Assembly: GCA_039933175.1 (NCBI GenBank) | Contig: JBDTOR010000154.1 | Location: 1 to 5,781 of the forward strand | Reading direction: 5' to 3' | Length of the DNA: 5,781 nucleotides | DNA from: Hyphomicrobium_A sp039933175 | Lineage (GTDB): Bacteria; Pseudomonadota; Alphaproteobacteria; Rhizobiales; Hyphomicrobiaceae | Shown: positions 1 through 5,324 of the stretch, in pieces | Layout of the letters: each line of letters starts with the position of its first letter | How positions within the stretch are numbered: position 1 is the stretch's first letter | Position numbers and translations under genes: made by a program | Notes under the pieces: model-generated | Databases searched by the model: none | Told to the model about the DNA's origin: nothing | The model's input: the letters and a program-made list of their open reading frames with translations, nothing else

Positions 1-1196
1 GTGCGCTGCTCGTCGGTGAGCTGGCGGTGCGTCGTCGACGCAGGATGGATGACGAGGCTGCGCGTGTCGCCGATGTTGGCAAGATGGCTGAACAGCTTCA
101 GCCCGGAGACGAATTGCACGCCCGCCTCATAGCCGCCCTTGAGACCGAAGGTGAACACGGCGCCGGCGCCCTTCGGATAAAGCCGTTTCTGAATGTCGTG
201 GTATTTGCTCGACGGCAGCCCGGCGTATCCCACCCACGCCACCTTCGGATGTTTCTCCAGCCACGTGGCGACCGCGAGCGTGTTCTCGCAATGGCGCGCC
301 ATGCGCAGCGGCAGCGTCTCGCTGCCGGTAAGAATGAGGAAGGCGTTGAGCGGCGCGATGGCCGGGCCGAGGTCGCGCAGGCCCATCACGCGCGCGGCGA
401 TGGCGAAAGCGAAATTGCCGAACGTTTCGGCCAGCTTCATGCCGTTGTACGACGCATTCGGCTCGACCAGCGTCTTGTAGCGGTGCTTGGCGCCGAGCCA
501 ATCGAACGTGCCGCAATCGACGATGACGCCGCCGACCGAGTTGCCATGGCCGCCGATGAACTTGGTGAGCGAGTGCACGACGATGTCGGCGCCGTGCTGC
601 TTTGGCTGGCACAGGTAGGGCGTTGCCAGCGTGTTATCGACGATGAACGGCACGCCGGCTTTCTTGGCGATGGCGGCGATGGCCGGCAGATCGACGAGAA
701 CGCCGCCCGGGTTGGCGATCGACTCGCAGAAGATGGCGCGCGTCTTCGGCGTGATCGCCTTTTCGAACGAGGCCGGATCGGTGGCGTCCGCCCACTTCAC
801 GCGCCAATCGAACTTCTTGAACGAGTGGTTGAACTGGTTGACGGAGCCGCCGTACAGCTGCCGGCCGGCAACGAACTCATCGCCCGGCTCCATGAGCGTG
901 TGGAAGATGAGGAACTGCGCCGCATGGCCCGAAGCGACGGCGAGCGCAGCCGTGCCGTCCTCCAGCGCGGCGATGCGCCCTTCGAGCGCCGCCTGCGTCG
1001 GGTTGTTGATGCGCGTGTAGATGTTGCCGAACACTTCCAGGCCGAACAGCGCGGCGGCGTGGTCGGCGTCGTTGAACACGAAGGATGTGGTTTGATAGAT
1101 CGGCGTCGCCCGCGCGCCGGTCGAAGCGTCGGGGGCCGCGCCTGCATGCACTGCGAGGGTGGCGAATTTCGGCGCTGGCGCAGAGGTATCCGGCAT
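1..1196 (-). CDS. metY: O-acetylhomoserine sulfhydrylase (partial, C-terminus cut off by window edge)
   Basis: This cytoplasmic, PLP-dependent enzyme of the Cys/Met metabolism family makes homocysteine from O-acetylhomoserine and sulfide, the direct-sulfhydrylation route to methionine. Translation from the ATG at 1196 begins MPDTSAPAPKFATLAVHAG. It contains YTRINNPT at residues 60-67, where Tyr60 and Arg62 typically hold the PLP phosphate of the partner subunit. VDNT follows at about 186-189, with the Asp that contacts the PLP ring nitrogen, and SLTKFIGG at 209-216 carries Lys212, the Schiff-base lysine. The 398 codons present end in HRQLTDEQR, so roughly 30 residues of a usual ~430 are missing. 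The start is supported by GGGAG eight bases upstream (plus-strand 1205-1209). An ATG at 1204 is out of frame. The long insert between the N-terminal part and the lysine, and the overall length, favour MetY over the shorter MetZ or cystathionine enzymes. Substrate choice is inferred from family. Confidence 0.95.
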   Translation of the reverse strand, partial: MPDTSAPAPKFATLAVHAGAAPDASTGARATPIYQTTSFVFNDADHAAALFGLEVFGNIYTRINNPTQAALEGRIAALEDGTAALAVASGHAAQFLIFHTLMEPGDEFVAGRQLYGGSVNQFNHSFKKFDWRVKWADATDPASFEKAITPKTRAIFCESIANPGGVLVDLPAIAAIAKKAGVPFIVDNTLATPYLCQPKQHGADIVVHSLTKFIGGHGNSVGGVIVDCGTFDWLGAKHRYKTLVEPNASYNGMKLAETFGNFAFAIAARVMGLRDLGPAIAPLNAFLILTGSETLPLRMARHCENTLAVATWLEKHPKVAWVGYAGLPSSKYHDIQKRLYPKGAGAVFTFGLKGGYEAGVQFVSGLKLFSHLANIGDTRSLVIHPASTTHRQLTDEQR

Positions 1197-1204
1197 CGTT
1201 TCAT

Positions 1205-1250
1205 CTCCCGCTTACCGCAATCATCGAAGATCGCGGGACTAGGGAGGGGA
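1205..1250 (-). promoter_or_regulatory. metY leader with stem-loop and ribosome binding site that can be masked
   Basis: Read on the minus strand, an 8-bp stem with one G-U pair (arms 1229-1236 and 1215-1222, six-base loop) ends six bases before the SD-bearing GCGGGAG. Two upstream stretches can pair with that SD region instead: CCCGC at 1233-1237, which overlaps the 5' arm of the stem, and CTCCC at 1242-1246. Alternative folds could therefore expose or hide the metY ribosome binding site. I looked for the conserved blocks of the SAM-II riboswitch, common before alphaproteobacterial methionine genes, and did not see them. The pairings are seen in the sequence. Regulation is inference. Confidence 0.35.
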
Positions 1251-1327
1251 TGGCGGCACGCAAGTCAACGGCAAAGGATAATTCGGCGCAGCCGGGGACG
1301 GCATGTTCGTCGTGGTCGTCGGCTCGT

Positions 1328-1354
1328 CCGTTCTCGTTGCCCGTGCGAGAACGG
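1328..1354 (-). other. Perfect 9-bp stem-loop between the small cysteine protein gene and metY
   Basis: CCGTTCTCG at 1328-1336 is exactly complementary to CGAGAACGG at 1346-1354, with a nine-base loop. It lies about 64 bases past the stop of the 68-residue gene and about 130 bases before metY, both on the minus strand. It could mark the 3' end of the upstream transcript. No T-run follows on either strand, so it is not a standard intrinsic terminator. It might instead be an RNA processing or stability element, or an operator. Confidence 0.4.
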
Positions 1355-1417
1355 TTGGAGCCCTTCGGCAAGCCGGCATCCGCTACGACAGCGTCGCCGA
1401 GCCACCCGATCTCGAGG

Positions 1418-1624
1418 CTAAGCCTTGGCGAAGCGTCCCGCGCGACCGCACTTGAACTTGCGGATCTGCCAATTTGGATTGCCTTCGGTCCACTTGGCCA
1501 ACTCCATCTGGCCGTACATCATGCATTGCTGCGGCGTGACGGATTCCGCAGCAAAGGACAGATGCACGTCCTTGCATTTGGCCGGGTCGTTCATGAAGCA
1601 GACCATTGCGACGACTTCAATCAT
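1418..1624 (-). CDS. Conserved small four-cysteine protein of unknown function (68 aa)
   Basis: I know no function for this protein. It starts MIEVVAMVCFMNDPAKCKDV and ends GRAGRFAKA. It has no signal peptide or membrane span. Four cysteines lie at 9, 17, 34 and 59; the middle carries TPQQCMMYGQMELAKW (30-45) and the end carries NPNWQIRKFKC (49-59). Evenly spread cysteines and conserved-looking Trp/Gln residues suggest a compact fold with metal binding or redox behaviour, but that is inference. The pattern resembles short hypothetical proteins I recall from Bradyrhizobium and Rhodopseudomonas relatives. I chose the ATG at 1624. The frame stays open upstream to an ATG at 1744, but those extra 40 residues (basic and proline-rich) cross inverted repeats and look non-coding. 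The SD is weak (a GGGGGTG stretch just upstream). The gene is transcribed toward metY with a 221-bp gap, so co-transcription is possible but unproven. Confidence 0.75.
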   Translation of the reverse strand: MIEVVAMVCFMNDPAKCKDVHLSFAAESVTPQQCMMYGQMELAKWTEGNPNWQIRKFKCGRAGRFAKA

Positions 1625-1633
1625 GGGACACCC

Positions 1634-1679
1634 CCAAGGTTGCCGAATTCGCCCTGGAACAGGGCCGGATCCGCCTTGG
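1634..1679 (-). promoter_or_regulatory. Nested stem-loop just upstream of the small cysteine protein gene
   Basis: GCCCTG at 1651-1656 pairs perfectly with CAGGGC at 1660-1665 around a three-base loop. This hairpin is enclosed by CCAAGG at 1634-1639 pairing with CCTTGG at 1674-1679. On the minus strand the outer arm runs directly into the G-rich stretch that is the only SD-like sequence before the ATG at 1624. The structure could influence translation of the small gene. Only the complementarity is observed. Confidence 0.35.
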
Positions 1680-1731
1680 TCGCGTCCTCGTCGCTTCTTC
1701 TTGTTCTTACCCAAAAAGCTAAGGCCGAATC

Positions 1732-1840
1732 GGCACTTGCTCAAGTTTCAATCATGAGCAGCAAGTGCCCAATTCCCGAACATTGGGGTTAATGTTGGCA
1801 ACTGTGGCCGGGAAGCTCCCAAATGCCCGTGAAACTTGAG
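1732..1840. repeat. Compound inverted-repeat element with pseudoknot potential
   Basis: A perfect 10-bp inverted repeat, GGCACTTGCT at 1732-1741 and AGCAAGTGCC at 1760-1769, encloses an 18-base loop. Nine bases of that loop (CAAGTTTCA, 1742-1750) are exactly complementary to TGAAACTTG at 1830-1838, and the match extends to 11 bp if 1740-1741 are released. Both pairings together would make an H-type pseudoknot with adjacent 10-bp and 9-bp stems. The intervening 60 bases hold further small stems: CCCAAT 1768-1773 with ATTGGG 1782-1787; AACATT 1779-1784 with AATGTT 1791-1796; GGGA 1810-1813 with TCCC 1817-1820. A competing stem pairs 1738-1743 with 1755-1760. The element lies between divergent genes and could be a leader or small RNA from either strand, or a DNA-level palindromic repeat. 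Confidence 0.5.
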
Positions 1841-2045
1841 TCCGCGGCTCGCCGTTCTGAGGCCGCTGCGACATGCTGTTAACCGCCGCCGCAACCGGCT
1901 GCCCAATTGCACGGCAATTATTGCTGCACCGCACAACGCTCCGACCCCGTCGCAATGTGCCCCGAGCGCGATCTGCGATTGCGCGGCACCCTCCACGCGC
2001 TACAACGGACGCAAGCGCGCCAACCGGCCAGAAAACATCGTTTCG
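1841..2045 (+). promoter_or_regulatory. Upstream region of the acyl-ACP synthetase gene with two stem-loops
   Basis: I see no credible gene here. The in-frame extension of the downstream gene back to a TTG at 1836 gives a basic, proline-rich sequence unlike the family N-terminus. A short stem pairs AATTGC at 1905-1910 with GCAATT at 1914-1919 around three bases. A longer one pairs GTGCC 1957-1961 with GGCAC 1985-1989, then, after a four-base bulge, eight bases 1966-1973 with 1977-1984 (one G-U) around loop TGC. The longer stem ends 56 bases before the start codon. I find no good sigma-70 promoter boxes. Confidence 0.35.
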
Positions 2046-3629
2046 ATGACCCAGACATTCGATCTCGCCCGCACGCGCACCACCCTCTATTCCGGCTTTA
2101 TCGAAGCTGCGGGCACCCATGGCCGCGATACGGTCATTGTCGAAGACGCGGACGGCACGGCGCTCACCTACAAGCGCCTGACGCTGGCGAGCCTCGTCCT
2201 CGGGCGCCGCATCGCCAAGATGACGAAGCCCGGCGAGAACGTCGGCATGCTGTTGCCAAACGCCGCCGGGCTGATCGTGGCGCTGCTGGGCCTCAACGCC
2301 TACGATCGGGTCGCCGTCATCCTCAATTTCACCTCCGGCAAGAAGGCGCTCGCGTCGGCCGCGCGCACCGCGCAGTTGCGCACCATCCTCACCTCCAAGC
2401 GCTTCGTCGAGGCCGGCAACCTGCAGGAACTCATCGCGGCGCTCGGCAATACCGAACACGCCCCCGGCGCCAAGACACGAATTGTCTATCTGGAGGACGT
2501 GCGCACCTCGATCGGCATTGCCGACAAGCTCGCCGGCGCAACGCGCGCTGCATTGTCGAAGTTCATTTATCCGCCGGCACCGCAGAAGGCCGACAAACCG
2601 GCCGTCATCCTGTTCACGTCAGGTACCGAGGGCGCACCGAAGGGCGTGGTGCTCACCAACGCGAACCTCGTGTCCAACGCCCAGCAGTCGATCGCCCATC
2701 TGAGCAGCGTGCTGGTCCCCGGCGACGTGCTGCTGAATCCGCTGCCACTGTTCCATTCCTTCGGCCTGACCGCCGGAACCCTGGTGCCGCTGTTCGCCGG
2801 CGTAAGGTGCGTGCTCTACCCGAGCCCGCTGCACTACAAGCAGGTTCCCAAACTCATCGAAAAGGTGAAGGCGACATGGATCGTCTCTACCGACACCTTC
2901 CTCGCCGGCTATGCGCGCGCCGCCGAGCCTGGGCAGCTCGCCACCCTGCGCTATGCAGTGGCGGGCGCCGAGAGGGTGAAGGAGCCCACGCGCCAATTGT
3001 GGGACAAGTCCGGCTCCGTTCTGCTCGAGGGCTACGGGGTGACGGAGACCTCGCCAGTGCTGGCCTGCAATCTGCCGCAGGACAACCGGGACGGCACCGT
3101 CGGGCGGATGCTGCCCGGCATCGAGGCGCGCCTTGACACGGTTCCTGGCCTCAGCGAGGGCAAGCGCCTTTACGTGCGCGGCCCCAACGTCATGGCCGGC
3201 TACCTGTTTGCCGACAACCCCGGCGTCGTGGTCAAACCTGAGAACGGCTGGCACGACACCGGCGACATCGTCACCATGGACGACGGCTTCATCGCCATTC
3301 GCGGCCGGGCCAAGCGGTTCGCCAAGCTGGGCGGCGAGATGGTGTCGCTGGCCGCCGTCGAGACGCTCGCCTGCAGCTTGTGGGACGACGCGCAGCACGT
3401 CGTCCTCAGCTTCCCCGATCCGCGCAAGGGCGAGCAGCTGCTGCTGGTGACCGACAAGCCGGACGCCACCAAGGACGCCCTCCTCGCACATGCACGCAAG
3501 GAAGGCTTCCCAGATCTCTGGGTGCCGAAAGATATTCTCATCGTGCCGGCCGTGCCGGTATTGGCGTCCGGTAAGATCGACCTGCAGGCGACCGTCGAGA
3601 TGGCCCGCCGGGCCCGGCCCCCGCTGTAG
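2046..3629 (+). CDS. Stand-alone acyl-ACP/acyl-CoA synthetase (AMP-binding, Aas C-terminal-like)
   Basis: This 527-residue adenylate-forming enzyme should activate a fatty acid with ATP to acyl-AMP and pass it to acyl carrier protein or CoA. The P-loop motif is LFTSGTEGAPKG at 189-200, followed by PLPLFHSFGLT, the family signature YGVTETSP at 330-337, WHDTGDI with Asp407, the hinge region GRAKRFAKLGGEMVSL at 420-435, and ASGKID with the catalytic Lys510. Several blocks, such as the HSFGLT region, YPSPLHYK and GRAKRFAK.GGEMVSL, match what I recall of the C-terminal acyl-ACP synthetase half of E. coli Aas far better than FadD. The PlsC acyltransferase half of Aas is absent, and no such gene lies in the window. 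The start MTQTFDLARTRTTLY at 2046 has a poor SD but fits the family. ACP versus CoA as acceptor cannot be settled by reading. Its neighbours give no clear operon link. Confidence 0.92.
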   Translation: MTQTFDLARTRTTLYSGFIEAAGTHGRDTVIVEDADGTALTYKRLTLASLVLGRRIAKMTKPGENVGMLLPNAAGLIVALLGLNAYDRVAVILNFTSGKKALASAARTAQLRTILTSKRFVEAGNLQELIAALGNTEHAPGAKTRIVYLEDVRTSIGIADKLAGATRAALSKFIYPPAPQKADKPAVILFTSGTEGAPKGVVLTNANLVSNAQQSIAHLSSVLVPGDVLLNPLPLFHSFGLTAGTLVPLFAGVRCVLYPSPLHYKQVPKLIEKVKATWIVSTDTFLAGYARAAEPGQLATLRYAVAGAERVKEPTRQLWDKSGSVLLEGYGVTETSPVLACNLPQDNRDGTVGRMLPGIEARLDTVPGLSEGKRLYVRGPNVMAGYLFADNPGVVVKPENGWHDTGDIVTMDDGFIAIRGRAKRFAKLGGEMVSLAAVETLACSLWDDAQHVVLSFPDPRKGEQLLLVTDKPDATKDALLAHARKEGFPDLWVPKDILIVPAVPVLASGKIDLQATVEMARRARPPL

Positions 3630-3844
3630 TCGGCCGCTGCTTCGCAATGCGCAAATTTGCCCTTCGCGCAAGCGGGCGTGGCCCGGCCACAACGCCGCGA
3701 CGAGATCGCGAGGTACCCCTCCGACAAGTCTTGACCGCAATGGCGTGCTCTTACATGGATGGTGTCCATAAAGGCGGTTCGCAAAGCGGGCCGCCCCCGG
3801 GGGACGCCAAGACTTTTCCACCCTTTGAAAGAGTACGGATAGCC
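3630..3844 (+). other. Gap between the synthetase and small membrane protein genes: GC-rich stems, no gene seen
   Basis: This 215-base gap holds no convincing gene. A 10-base palindrome GCAAATTTGC lies at 3651-3660. A GC-rich stem follows: GGCG 3675-3678 with CGCC 3693-3696, continuing as TGGC 3679-3682 with GCCA 3686-3689. It may help end the synthetase transcript but has no T-run. CTTGACC at 3729-3735 resembles a -35 box but lacks a good -10 at normal spacing. A perfect CCCCCGGGGG palindrome lies at 3794-3803, about 40 bases before the next start codon. Confidence 0.3.
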
Positions 3845-4108
3845 ATGTCGACGACCACGGCGCCGGCGCGCGTTGAGGGTACGAACGTTGTGATGCTGCA
3901 GGCTCCGACGCTTCAGTGGGCGTTGAAGCGTACCCTGCTCGGCATCGTCATACTGTTTGTTACGATCGCCGCTGCTGCCACCCTGCTCTACGCCTCGATC
4001 GACCCGGAGGAGGAGGCCCACCCGGCGTTCTCCGCCCCGGTGCACAGCGATCCGACGTATTCATCCACACAACGTCCGGCGCACATCGTAGCAGCGCGCC
4101 GCGTCTAG
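3845..4108 (+). CDS. Small single-span membrane protein of unknown function (87 aa)
   Basis: I do not recognise a named family. The protein begins MSTTTAPARVEGTNVVMLQ, then a Lys-Arg pair (28-29) leads into one strongly hydrophobic segment at about 30-50 (LLGIVILFVTIAAAATLLYA). An acidic DPEEE at 53-57 follows, then a polar, Pro/Ser/His-containing tail ending AARRV. Positive residues before and acidic residues after the span predict an N-terminus in the cytoplasm and a ~36-residue periplasmic tail. There is no lipobox or signal-peptidase site that I can see. The frame is open upstream (ATG at 3755 and 3647), but 3845 has purine-rich sequence before it (GAAAGAG, then CGGA) and gives a natural N-terminus. 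It is followed by rimK 140 bases later on the same strand. Coding status is likely rather than certain. Confidence 0.6.
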   Translation: MSTTTAPARVEGTNVVMLQAPTLQWALKRTLLGIVILFVTIAAAATLLYASIDPEEEAHPAFSAPVHSDPTYSSTQRPAHIVAARRV

Positions 4109-4120
4109 ACGGGAAAGCTG

Positions 4121-4162
4121 GACCGCGACCGGCAAAACGGCGCAGTCTGGAGCCTCATTTTT
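4121..4162 (+). terminator. Weak candidate terminator after the small membrane protein gene
   Basis: GACCGCG at 4121-4127 pairs with CGCAGTC at 4141-4147 with one mismatch, and CCG 4129-4131 with CGG 4138-4140 inside it. TTTTT follows at 4158-4162, ten bases past the stem. That gap is long for an intrinsic terminator, so the call is tentative. Confidence 0.25.
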
Positions 4163-4185
4163 CGCCCAATTTGCGATGATGGACT

Positions 4186-4248
4186 ACGCGGTTGACCCCG
4201 CGTCGCGCTTCACCGCCGGTTAGCGGATAGGCTCTAGGGCTTCCCTCC
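4186..4248 (+). promoter_or_regulatory. rimK leader: 6-bp hairpin and SD inside a small stem
   Basis: ACGCGG at 4186-4191 pairs perfectly with CCGCGT at 4198-4203 around a six-base loop. Nearer the start codon, the only SD-like bases, AGGG at 4236-4239, can pair with CCCT at 4243-4246 across CTT, so the ribosome binding site may be partly masked. A 15-codon open frame (ATG 4176 to TAG 4223) also lies here, but it has no clear SD of its own. No promoter boxes stand out. Confidence 0.3.
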
Positions 4249-5154
4249 ATGCGCTTCGTGATGCTCGCCCGCAATCCGCAATTGTACTCGCACGTACGGC
4301 TGTGCGAGGCGGCGCGCGCGCGCGGCCACAGCATCGACGTGGTGAACACGCTCCACGTCCACATGAACATCACCTCCAACCAGCCGGTGCTGCGCTACAA
4401 CGGCCGCCGCCTGCCGATGTACGACGCGGTCATCCCGCGCATTGGCGCTTCCATCACCCATTACGGCCTCGCCGTTCTGCGTCAGTTCGAGATGCAGGGC
4501 GTCTATCCGCTCAACGAGAGCGTGGCCATCGGACGCTCGCGCGACAAGCTGCGCGCGTTGCAGCTGTTGGCGCGCGAGGGCATCGGCCTTCCCGTCACCG
4601 CCTTTGCACACGGCCCGCGCAAGGCCGAGGACGTGATCAAGGAAGTCGGTGGCGTGCCGGTCGTCATCAAACTTCTTGAAGGCACACAAGGCATGGGCGT
4701 GATCCTCGCCGAGACGGAGGGCTCGGCGAAGTCGATCATCGAGGCGTTCAGCGCCGCTAACGTCAACATCATGGTGCAGGAATTCATTCGCGAGGCGAAC
4801 GGCTCGGACATCCGCGCGCTGGTCATTGGCGGCGAGGTTGTGGCAGCCACCAAGCGCATCGGCAAGCCGGGCGAGTTCCGCGCCAACCTGCATCGCGGCG
4901 GCACGGCTGTGAAAGTCGAACTCACCAGCGAGGAACGGCAAATCGCCTCGCGCGCCGCCGCCGCCCTCGGTCTCAATGTCAGCGGCGTCGACATGGTGCG
5001 CTCCAGCCACGGCCCCCTCATCATGGAGGTCAATTCCTCGCCCGGGCTGGAAGGCATTGAGGGTGCGACCGGCATCGACATCGCCAGCCGGGTCATCGAT
5101 TTTCTCGAGCAGAACGCCTCATATGGAAAGACGCAGACCAAAGGCGTGGGCTGA
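4249..5154 (+). CDS. rimK: RimK-type ATP-grasp ligase (ribosomal protein S6 glutamate ligase family)
   Basis: RimK uses ATP to add glutamate residues to the C-terminus of ribosomal protein S6, and in E. coli can also make poly-alpha-glutamate. At 301 residues it is one residue longer than the E. coli enzyme and appears colinear with it as I recall that sequence. Visible landmarks are the N-terminal pre-ATP-grasp domain with IPRIGASITHYG at 62-73, PLNESVAI at 87-94 and RDK at 98-100. The ATP-binding Lys141 sits before the glycine-rich loop EGTQGMGV (144-151), and VQEFI with Glu178 follows. FRANLHRGG lies at 210-218. Metal ligands Asp248, Glu260 and Asn262 lie in GVD and MEVNSSPGLEGIE. All expected catalytic positions are present, so it should be active. 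The S6 target is inferred from the family; some RimK relatives act on other substrates. It is followed on the same strand by the leucyltransferase gene after 170 bases. Confidence 0.95.
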   Translation: MRFVMLARNPQLYSHVRLCEAARARGHSIDVVNTLHVHMNITSNQPVLRYNGRRLPMYDAVIPRIGASITHYGLAVLRQFEMQGVYPLNESVAIGRSRDKLRALQLLAREGIGLPVTAFAHGPRKAEDVIKEVGGVPVVIKLLEGTQGMGVILAETEGSAKSIIEAFSAANVNIMVQEFIREANGSDIRALVIGGEVVAATKRIGKPGEFRANLHRGGTAVKVELTSEERQIASRAAAALGLNVSGVDMVRSSHGPLIMEVNSSPGLEGIEGATGIDIASRVIDFLEQNASYGKTQTKGVG

Positions 5155-5228
5155 GTTGTCGCGACCTCTAGACCGCGTGGGAACCGATTCTTTAAGGCTT
5201 TGAGGACAGAGCAGTCATAACTTCACAT

Positions 5229-5294
5229 GGCGCCTTGATCGCGCCCTAACGGCTCACATATCATCGGGTTACGGTCCGGGGCGCCGAAAGCGCC
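5229..5294 (+). repeat. Two hairpins with identical GGCGC/GCGCC stems between rimK and bpt
   Basis: GGCGC 5229-5233 pairs with GCGCC 5241-5245 (seven-base loop). GGCGC 5280-5284 pairs with GCGCC 5290-5294 (loop CGAAA). Because the arms are identical, the two can also cross-pair. The first overlaps the -35 box of the candidate bpt promoter and the second would lie near the start of its transcript. Neither is followed by a T-run. Confidence 0.35.
5235..5264 (+). promoter_or_regulatory. Candidate sigma-70-type promoter for the leucyltransferase gene
   Basis: TTGATC at 5235-5240 and TATCAT at 5259-5264 are separated by 18 bases. The -10 box differs from TATAAT at one position and the -35 box keeps TTGA. 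It lies about 60 bases before the start codon at 5325 and would allow transcription independent of rimK. Confidence 0.4.
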
Positions 5295-5324
5295 GCAAAG
5301 CCACCACAAGGGACACGCGGGCGA

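Noticed and set aside
1263..1268. TTGACT as a -35 box for metY on the minus strand
   Set aside because: No acceptable -10 sequence follows at 16-19 bases.
1197..1330. SAM-II riboswitch upstream of metY
   Set aside because: The conserved sequence blocks of that motif are absent on reading the minus strand; a covariance search would be decisive.
27..1421. A 464-codon open frame on the plus strand opposite metY
   Set aside because: It is antisense to an unmistakable metY, is Arg/Ala/Glu-rich with no recognisable domain, and is the usual long antisense frame of GC-rich coding DNA.
1716..1744. Minus-strand promoter TTGAGC-N17-TAGCTT for the small cysteine protein gene
   Set aside because: The -10 box matches consensus at only three of six positions and the -35 lies inside the inverted repeat; too weak to call.
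1836..2045. A 70-residue N-terminal extension of the acyl-ACP synthetase
   Set aside because: The translation is basic and proline-rich, unlike the family, and spans a strong stem-loop; ATG 2046 gives the expected N-terminus.
1752..2459. A 235-codon minus-strand frame covering the divergent gap
   Set aside because: It overlaps the start of the synthetase gene antisense, has low-complexity composition and runs through the inverted-repeat cluster; no SD or family match was seen.
2619..3821. A 400-codon minus-strand frame opposite the acyl-ACP synthetase gene
   Set aside because: It lies antisense to a gene with all AMP-binding motifs and its own translation shows no coherent domain.
4234..5010. 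A 258-codon minus-strand frame opposite rimK
   Set aside because: It is the antisense shadow of a full-length, motif-complete rimK.
5179..5205. GGAACC as an EcfG-type stress-sigma -35 element upstream of bpt
   Set aside because: The partner CGTT-like -10 is not found 16-17 bases downstream.
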